64,000 bases of DNA from Micromonospora sp. KC606. Lineage in GTDB: Bacteria > Actinomycetota > Actinomycetes > Mycobacteriales > Micromonosporaceae. The notes beneath the pieces are model-generated. The model saw nothing but the letters and a program-made list of their open reading frames with translations, searched no databases and was not told the origin of the DNA. A program made the position numbers and the translations under genes. Of this stretch, positions 58,776 to 64,000 are shown one piece after another. Numbering within the stretch: position 1 is the stretch's first letter; every line of letters starts with the position of its first letter. The stretch covers positions 1-64,000 of the forward strand of contig NZ_SMKN01000017.1 in the NCBI RefSeq assembly GCF_004348675.1, given 5' to 3'.

Positions 58776-59345
58776 ATGGGGCAGGTGTGGCGGGAATGGG
58801 GTGACGTGCTGCTCGCCACACTGGTCGCGGCACCGGTGACGGTGCTTCTCACGGCATTGCTGGTCAGGGTTCGGCGGGACGCGCCGACCCCCGCGGAGGC
58901 ATGGTGGCGCAGCGTCGCCGAGGTCGGCGCGGTCGCTGGGACACTGCCCTGGGTGTGGATGATCCTCACCCCGCGCGATGCGCCCGGCGAGGTCAAACTG
59001 GTGCCGCTGGTCGACGTCGTCGACCTGCTCGACGACGGCCCCGCCACCGTCGTGGTGCAGGTCGTCGGCAACCTGCTGGTCTTCGCCGCGTTGGGCTTTC
59101 TCGCTCCGGTACGCTTCGCCGCCCTGGCCGGCGTCGGCCGGCTCTTCCTGCTCGGCGCGGTCGGCTCCGCATTGGTCGAGTGGTTGCAGTACGCGCTGAG
59201 CCTGGGCCGGGTCACCTCGATCGACGACGTGTTGATCAACGCGACCGGGGCGGCCCTGGCCGGGCTGGCGTCCCGGCGCTGGTGGGCGGAACGCCGGTCG
59301 GTACCGGAGCGGCCGGTCGCAGTACCCGCCACCCGGCGAGCGTGA
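58776..59345 (+). CDS. VanZ family protein
   Basis: A 189-residue membrane protein with hydrophobic helices at about 10-30, 48-66, 93-115 and 122-148. The VanZ-type segment VVGNLLVFAALGFLAPV is followed by GSALVEWLQYALSLGRVTSIDDVLINATGAALAG, which is diagnostic. Members raise teicoplanin resistance in some bacteria; in actinobacteria the role is mostly unknown. ATG 58776 was used. Its last 110 bp overlap the opposite-strand MFS gene. Confidence 0.92.
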   Translation: MGQVWREWGDVLLATLVAAPVTVLLTALLVRVRRDAPTPAEAWWRSVAEVGAVAGTLPWVWMILTPRDAPGEVKLVPLVDVVDLLDDGPATVVVQVVGNLLVFAALGFLAPVRFAALAGVGRLFLLGAVGSALVEWLQYALSLGRVTSIDDVLINATGAALAGLASRRWWAERRSVPERPVAVPATRRA

Positions 59346-60618
59346 CCAGCGCGAAGACCACGGCCACGGCGATCATCACCGTTCCCACCCCGTACGCGGC
59401 GCCGGCCAACCCCGCCGCCGTCGCGCCGACCGGCGCGGTGAGCATGGTGACCGACCGCTGCGCCGCGCCGACCCGACCGAGCAGCCCGGCTGGCACCCGA
59501 CCCTGGCCGTACGCGGCCCAGAGGCTGTTCCACAGCGTGCCGCCCGCGCCGAAGACCGCCAGCGCCAACCCCCCGACCGCCGGTTGCCGGACCAGCGCGA
59601 ACACCGCCAGGGTGATGGCCTGCGCCACGAGGGCCGCGCGCAGCGCCGGCACCGTGCCGAGCCGGGCAGCCAGGCGTCCCGCCGCCAACGCCCCGGCCAG
59701 CCCGCCGAGCACCACCCCGGCCATGAACAGCCCGTACCCGGCCGCCGGCACCCGCAGCGCGTCCAGCGCGTAGAGCACCAGCACCGCCATCAGCCCGCTG
59801 ATCGCCAGGTTGGCGCCCCCACCGAGCAGCGCAATCCGCCACATCAGCGGGTCGCTGCGCAACCATCCCACCCCGGCCAGCGCCTCCCGGCACAGCCCGC
59901 CGCCCAGCCTGCCCCGGGCCCGGCCGGTGCCCGGGGCGCGGCTCGCCGGTGGCCCGCCGCCGTCCGGCGTGCGGGGGTCGCCGGGGCGCGCTCCGTCGAC
60001 CGGCCCCGGGCACCACTTCCGCCCACCGTCGTTGCCGGGCGGGTGAGGCGCGGCGGGCAGGGCCAGCACCAGCAGGGCCGCTGCGGCGAAGGTGAGGGCG
60101 TCGACCAGGAAGGGAAGGGAGGCCGACACCGCGAAGAGGACGCCGGCCAGCGGGGCGCCGAGAAACCCGGCGGCGACCGCCGTGCCGGCCTGGAGGCGGC
60201 CGTTGGCGGTCGGCAGGGCGGCCGGCGCGACCAGGGCGGGTAGCAGCGCGAACGCGGCGGCGTCGAAGAACACGCCGAGCGCGGCCAGCAGGAACGCCGC
60301 CGCCACCAGCACCGCGACACCGGCCCGGTCCACCGCGACCGCGACGGCGAGCGCCGCCACCACCGCCGCCCGCGCGGAGTCCACCACCGCCATCGTCCGG
60401 CGGCGGTCCCAGCGGTCCGCGTACACCCCGCCGAGCAGGCCGAACAGCAGCGGCGGAAGCTGCCCCGCGACGGTCACCACGGCCACCGCCCGGGGGTCGC
60501 GGGTCAGCGTCGCGGCCAGCAGGGCCAACGCCGGCGTACGCATCGAGTCGCCGAACCGGGAGGCGACGGCGGCTGACCAGAGTAGGCGGTAGTGGTGGCC
60601 GAGACGGTGAACGGTCAT
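59236..60618 (-). CDS. MFS transporter
   Basis: A 460-residue transporter from ATG 60618. It starts VHRLGHHYRLLWSAAVASRFGDSMRTPALALLAA, and has GVYADRWDRRRTMAVVDSARA, the motif of enterobactin-exporter-like MFS proteins. A long Pro/Gly/Arg-rich cytoplasmic loop (about 200-250) links two halves of about six helices each. The C-terminus lies antisense to the VanZ gene for 110 bp. The substrate is unknown. Confidence 0.9.
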   Translation of the reverse strand: MTVHRLGHHYRLLWSAAVASRFGDSMRTPALALLAATLTRDPRAVAVVTVAGQLPPLLFGLLGGVYADRWDRRRTMAVVDSARAAVVAALAVAVAVDRAGVAVLVAAAFLLAALGVFFDAAAFALLPALVAPAALPTANGRLQAGTAVAAGFLGAPLAGVLFAVSASLPFLVDALTFAAAALLVLALPAAPHPPGNDGGRKWCPGPVDGARPGDPRTPDGGGPPASRAPGTGRARGRLGGGLCREALAGVGWLRSDPLMWRIALLGGGANLAISGLMAVLVLYALDALRVPAAGYGLFMAGVVLGGLAGALAAGRLAARLGTVPALRAALVAQAITLAVFALVRQPAVGGLALAVFGAGGTLWNSLWAAYGQGRVPAGLLGRVGAAQRSVTMLTAPVGATAAGLAGAAYGVGTVMIAVAVVFALVTLAGWRVLRPAAPVPTGVPPTSAGTPARPGPPRSR

Positions 60619-60721
60619 GTCGGCGGAGCGTGGCCCCTCGATCCGGTCGAGGGTCAAACGGGGCGGACGCTGTCGGAAATCGTCGGTACGGTGAGCGCCG
60701 GAATCCGACCGGGGAGAGCGC

Positions 60722-62515
60722 GTGGACCACACCTTCCAGGTCGACCTGCGTGGCGTGGTCGACCTGCTCAGCCATCACCTCTACGGCAGCCCGCGGGTGT
60801 ACGTGCGGGAGCTGCTCCAGAACGCCGTCGACGCGATCACCGCCCGGCGCGCGTCCGAGCCGGACGCCCCGGCCCGGGTGATGATCGAGCCACCCGAACT
60901 GACCGGTGACGGCACGCTGCGGGTGCACGACACCGGCGTCGGCCTCACCGAGGCGCAGGTGCACGACCTGCTGGCCACCATCGGCCGCAGCTCCAAGCGG
61001 GACGAGCTGGGCTTCTCCCGGCACGAGTTCCTCGGCCAGTTCGGCATCGGCCTGCTCTCCTGCTTCCTGGTCGCCGACGAGATCCGGGTCATCACCCGGC
61101 ACGGAGACCAGCCCACCGTGCTCTGGACGGGGTGGTCCGACGGCCGGTACGCGGTCGCGCCCGCCCCTCCCGGGCAACAGCGTGCCGAGACCGGTACCAC
61201 CGTGACCCTGGTGCCCCGGCGCGACGCCGACCAGTGGTTCGGCACCGCGACGGTCACCGACCTGGCCCGCCTCTACGGCAGCCTGCTGCCGGTCGACGTC
61301 CGGGTCGGCGTCACCCCCACCACCGACGGTTCGCCGCCCTGGCCGACCCGGCCGGGCGCGCCGCTGGACCGGCCGGCCCTGATCCGGTACGCCGAGCGGG
61401 CCCTCGGCTTCACCCCGTTCGACGTGCTGCCGCTGGCGGTGCCCGAGGCCGGGCTGACCGGGGTGGCGTTCATCCTGCCCACCCCCGTGAACCCGGCCGC
61501 CCGCGCCGGCCACCGGGTGCACCTCAAGCGGATGCTGCTCACCGAGCAGGCCGACGGCCTGCTGCCAGACTGGGCGTTCTTCGCCCACTGTGTGGTGGAC
61601 GCCACCGAGCTGCGCCCCACCGCCAGCCGCGAGTCGCTGTACGAGGACAGCCTGCTCGCCGCCACCCGGGACGCCCTGGGCGACCAGGTGCGCGGCTGGC
61701 TGGTCCGGCTCGCCCAGCACGCCCCGCGCCGGCTCGCCGAGTTTCTCCAGGTGCACCACCTCGGCGTCAAGGCGCTCGCCCTGCACGACGACGAGATGCT
61801 CCGACTGGTCGACCAGTGGTGGCCGATGGACACCAACGTCGGCACGTTGACCCTCGCCGAGTTCCGCCAGCGGCACGGCCTCATCCGGTACGCGGCCAGC
61901 CTCGACGAGTTCCGGCAGCTCGCCGCCGTCGCCGCCGCGCAGGAGCTGGCCGTCGTCAACGGCGGCTACACGTACGACACCGAGCTGATCGAGCGGCTGC
62001 CCACGGTGGACCGTACCGTGCTCATCGAACGGCTGGAGCCCAGCGACCTGACCACCCGGTTCGACAACCTCGACCCGCAGGTCGAGCTGGCCCTGCGACC
62101 GTTCCTGACCGGCGCGCAGCGGGCCCTGGAACGGCTCGGCTGCGAGGTGGTGTTCCGGGCGTACGACCCGGTCTCGCTGCCGGCCCTCTACCTGGTCAGT
62201 CGCTCGGCGGCGTTCCACGACCAGCTCGCGGCCAGCCGCGACAGGGCCGACGAGCTGTGGGGCGGGGTGCTGGACGCGCTGGCCGCCTCCGCGCCACCTG
62301 ACCGCCCGCAGCTGGTGCTCAATCATCGCAACCCGCTGGTCCGTCGGGTCACCACGCTGACCGACCCGGAGCTGGTCGGGCTGGCCGTCGAGGCGCTCTA
62401 CGGGCAGGCGCTCCTGCTCGGGCACCATCCCATCCGCGCAGCCGACGCCGCGCTGCTGAACAGTTCCTTCCTCGGCCTGCTCGGCCGCGCCGTACCGGAC
62501 GGGAGTGAGGCATGA
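60722..62515 (+). CDS. HSP90 family protein
   Basis: A 597-residue GHKL ATPase of the HSP90/HtpG family. The N-terminal domain has the ATP-coordinating Glu30/Asn34 in VRELLQNAVDAI, DTGVGLT at 70-76 and GQFGIGLLS from residue 105. The middle domain has RVHLKRMLLTEQADGLLPDWAFF and DATELRPTASRESL. The C-terminal half diverges from HtpG and lacks an MEEVD tail. GTG 60722 is the start. It overlaps the TPR-like gene by 4 bp, so it is translationally coupled to it. Confidence 0.92.
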   Translation: MDHTFQVDLRGVVDLLSHHLYGSPRVYVRELLQNAVDAITARRASEPDAPARVMIEPPELTGDGTLRVHDTGVGLTEAQVHDLLATIGRSSKRDELGFSRHEFLGQFGIGLLSCFLVADEIRVITRHGDQPTVLWTGWSDGRYAVAPAPPGQQRAETGTTVTLVPRRDADQWFGTATVTDLARLYGSLLPVDVRVGVTPTTDGSPPWPTRPGAPLDRPALIRYAERALGFTPFDVLPLAVPEAGLTGVAFILPTPVNPAARAGHRVHLKRMLLTEQADGLLPDWAFFAHCVVDATELRPTASRESLYEDSLLAATRDALGDQVRGWLVRLAQHAPRRLAEFLQVHHLGVKALALHDDEMLRLVDQWWPMDTNVGTLTLAEFRQRHGLIRYAASLDEFRQLAAVAAAQELAVVNGGYTYDTELIERLPTVDRTVLIERLEPSDLTTRFDNLDPQVELALRPFLTGAQRALERLGCEVVFRAYDPVSLPALYLVSRSAAFHDQLAASRDRADELWGGVLDALAASAPPDRPQLVLNHRNPLVRRVTTLTDPELVGLAVEALYGQALLLGHHPIRAADAALLNSSFLGLLGRAVPDGSEA

Positions 62516-64000
62516 CCAACGACGACCTGTGGCGGGTGCTGCACGAGGTGCACAACATGCCGTACGGCGCGGGGCAGACCGCCGCGCTGGAACAGCTGAT
62601 CCGGCGGGCCGAGGCCGGCGACGACCGGCACCTCGCCTTCGCCGCCCGGATGCAGGCCACCACCTCGTACGTCTACGGCGGCGAGCCGGCGAAGTCCTTC
62701 GTGACCTTCTCCTGGTGCCTGGCCGAGTTCGACCGTGACCCGCAGCCCTACCACCAGCGCTACACGCACCAGCTGCTCTGGCACTTCAAGTACATGGTGA
62801 ACGCCATGCTGAAGTTCCCGGAGCTGCCGCTGGACCGCACCCGTGCCGTGCTCGACGACATGGAACGGCGCTACCGAGACAGCGGGCACACTCTGCAGGC
62901 GGTGCACAAGCACCGCTACCTGGTCGCCGACCACGTCGGCGCGCACGACGAGGCTGCCGAGTGGTACCGGAGGTGGCTGACCACGCCCCGGGACGCCCTC
63001 TCCGACTGCGCCGGCTGCGACCCGACCACGCAGGTGCGGCACCTGACCGAGGTGGACCGGCCAGACGAGGCGGTGGCGCTGGCCGAGCCGGTCCTCTCCG
63101 GGCGGTTGAACTGCACCGAGCAACCACAGGGCATCCTCACCGCACTGCTTCCCGCGTACCTGCGCACCGGCCGGCGGGACGCCGCACGGGACGCGCACCG
63201 GGAGGCGTACCGGCGGCTGCGCGCCAACCTGTCGGACCTGTGGGACGTCGCGGACCACGTCGAGTTCTGCACGGTGACCGGCAACGAGGCGCGCGCCCTG
63301 GAGCTGGTGGAGCGCCACCTGGACTGGCTGGACCGGGCACCCACCCCGGCCGCCGCGATGCACTTCGCCGCCGCAGCGTCCGCCGCGCTGCGGCAGGCGC
63401 CCGGCGAGCTGACCGTGCACCGCCGGGCGTTCGGCGACCGGCCGGCCGGCGAGGTGCCGGTGGGCGACCTCGCCGACGAACTGGCCGACACGGCGACCGG
63501 GTTGGCCGCCCGCTTCGACGCCCGTAACGGCACGTCCCACCAGTCGGTGACGATCGGGAAGCGGATCGCCGCCCGGCCCGAGGGGGAGCCCCTACCACTC
63601 TCGGCCAGCCTGCGTCGCCGCCCGGCCCCGCGGGCGGCGACCCCCGCTATCCGGCGGGAACCGGTGCAGGTGCCGGCCGGCGCGGCAGCCGAGGAGTTGC
63701 TCGACCTCGCCGAGGAGTGCTGGCGTACCCACCGTCACGAAGGGCTGCTCGCCGCCCTGCGCGCGTACGACGAGCGGTTCGGCGGCACCATCCAGCCGCC
63801 GACGGTCGTGGCCCGCCGGTTGGAGCTGCGCGCGGCCGAGGTGGACGAGATGGTGGACGAGGTTCGCGCGGAGGCCGTCGCGGCCAACCGGCGGGCGCTC
63901 GCGGCCTGGCGGGAGGTGCCCGACCCGCTGCGGGCGCAGGTGGTGGCCGGGCGGCTGGGCGTGCTGCTCTGCATGTCCGACGCCGACGCCGCCGAGGGCC
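62512..64000 (+). CDS. TPR-like helical protein (partial, runs off the window)
   Basis: An open frame of 496 codons with no stop to the right edge, starting with ATG 62512, which overlaps the HSP90 stop (ATGA). It is mainly helical with repeated hydrophobic patterns: ALEQLIRRAEAGDDRHLAFAARMQATTSYVYGGEPAKSF, HQAVHKHRYLVADHV, EAVALAEPVLSGRL, LLPAYLRTGRRDAARDAHREAYRRL, EARALELVERHLDWL. These resemble TPR repeats. A partner role with the coupled HSP90-family protein is inferred. The C-terminus is missing. Confidence 0.75.
   Translation, partial: MTNDDLWRVLHEVHNMPYGAGQTAALEQLIRRAEAGDDRHLAFAARMQATTSYVYGGEPAKSFVTFSWCLAEFDRDPQPYHQRYTHQLLWHFKYMVNAMLKFPELPLDRTRAVLDDMERRYRDSGHTLQAVHKHRYLVADHVGAHDEAAEWYRRWLTTPRDALSDCAGCDPTTQVRHLTEVDRPDEAVALAEPVLSGRLNCTEQPQGILTALLPAYLRTGRRDAARDAHREAYRRLRANLSDLWDVADHVEFCTVTGNEARALELVERHLDWLDRAPTPAAAMHFAAAASAALRQAPGELTVHRRAFGDRPAGEVPVGDLADELADTATGLAARFDARNGTSHQSVTIGKRIAARPEGEPLPLSASLRRRPAPRAATPAIRREPVQVPAGAAAEELLDLAEECWRTHRHEGLLAALRAYDERFGGTIQPPTVVARRLELRAAEVDEMVDEVRAEAVAANRRALAAWREVPDPLRAQVVAGRLGVLLCMSDADAAEG

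Noticed and set aside
58763-62428. A 1221-codon minus-strand open frame opposite the HSP90 gene
   Set aside because: It is antisense to HSP90, VanZ and the MFS gene, which have clear family motifs; its composition is that of a shadow frame.

Overview
The window is a GC-rich actinobacterial chromosome segment centred on the replication origin. The gene order rpmH-rnpA-yidD-yidC-jag-rsmG-parA-parB (minus strand), diverging from dnaA-oriC-dnaN-gnd-recF-dciA-gyrB-gyrA-DUF3566 and followed by tRNA-Ile, a DLW-39 gene and tRNA-Ala, together with the high GC and frequent GTG starts, points to Micromonosporaceae, most likely Micromonospora or a close relative (inference from gene order and protein character; no search was run).

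Layout. Positions 1-8.8 kb hold the segregation and membrane-insertion arm on the minus strand: a HIT-like protein, DUF6228, ParB, ParA, RsmG, Jag, YidC, YidD, RnpA and RpmH. Five parS-type palindromes lie here, two inside parA. Positions 8.8-23.3 kb form the initiation and topology arm: dnaA, a DnaA-box-rich oriC (about 11.43-11.91 kb), dnaN, a 6-phosphogluconate dehydrogenase, recF, dciA (DUF721), gyrB, gyrA, DUF3566, tRNA-Ile(GAT), DLW-39 and tRNA-Ala(TGC). DnaA boxes also occur upstream of dnaA, upstream of gyrA and beside parS upstream of the HIT gene.

Positions 23.3-26.6 kb are a decayed integrated element. The last 29 bp of tRNA-Ala recur exactly at 26591-26619, and between the copies lie an internally deleted tyrosine integrase, a MarR regulator, an orphan solute-binding protein, a 44-residue Trp/Cys-containing protein and a short GntR regulator. 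The accessory zone continues to about 36.1 kb with a two-component system divergent from an ABC-2 type exporter, a RelE-type toxin with a shortened antitoxin, a frameshifted protein kinase, a MarR/NmrA pair with shared operator repeats, a DoxX protein, and broken CGNR zinc-finger and alpha/beta-hydrolase genes.

Positions 36.1-64 kb look like ordinary chromosome: an ECF sigma factor with its membrane partner, Sua5-type tRNA modification, two CBS proteins, a very long P-type ATPase, two MFS transporters, a YbaK-type deacylase near ProRS, DsbA/FrnE, SufE, a SigE-family sigma factor with two paralogous beta-propeller proteins, a PI-PLC-like secreted enzyme, an SGNH hydrolase, a rhodanese-type sulfurtransferase, VanZ, and an HSP90-family protein translationally coupled to a TPR-like protein that runs off the right edge. 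A further near-perfect parS lies at 48220-48235, about 37 kb from oriC.

Functionally the left 23 kb couples initiation (DnaA, DnaN, RecF, DciA), supercoiling (GyrAB) and segregation (ParAB-parS). The distribution of DnaA boxes and parS sites outside their usual places is the most interesting regulatory feature, and the tRNA-Ala island is the clearest evidence of horizontal transfer.
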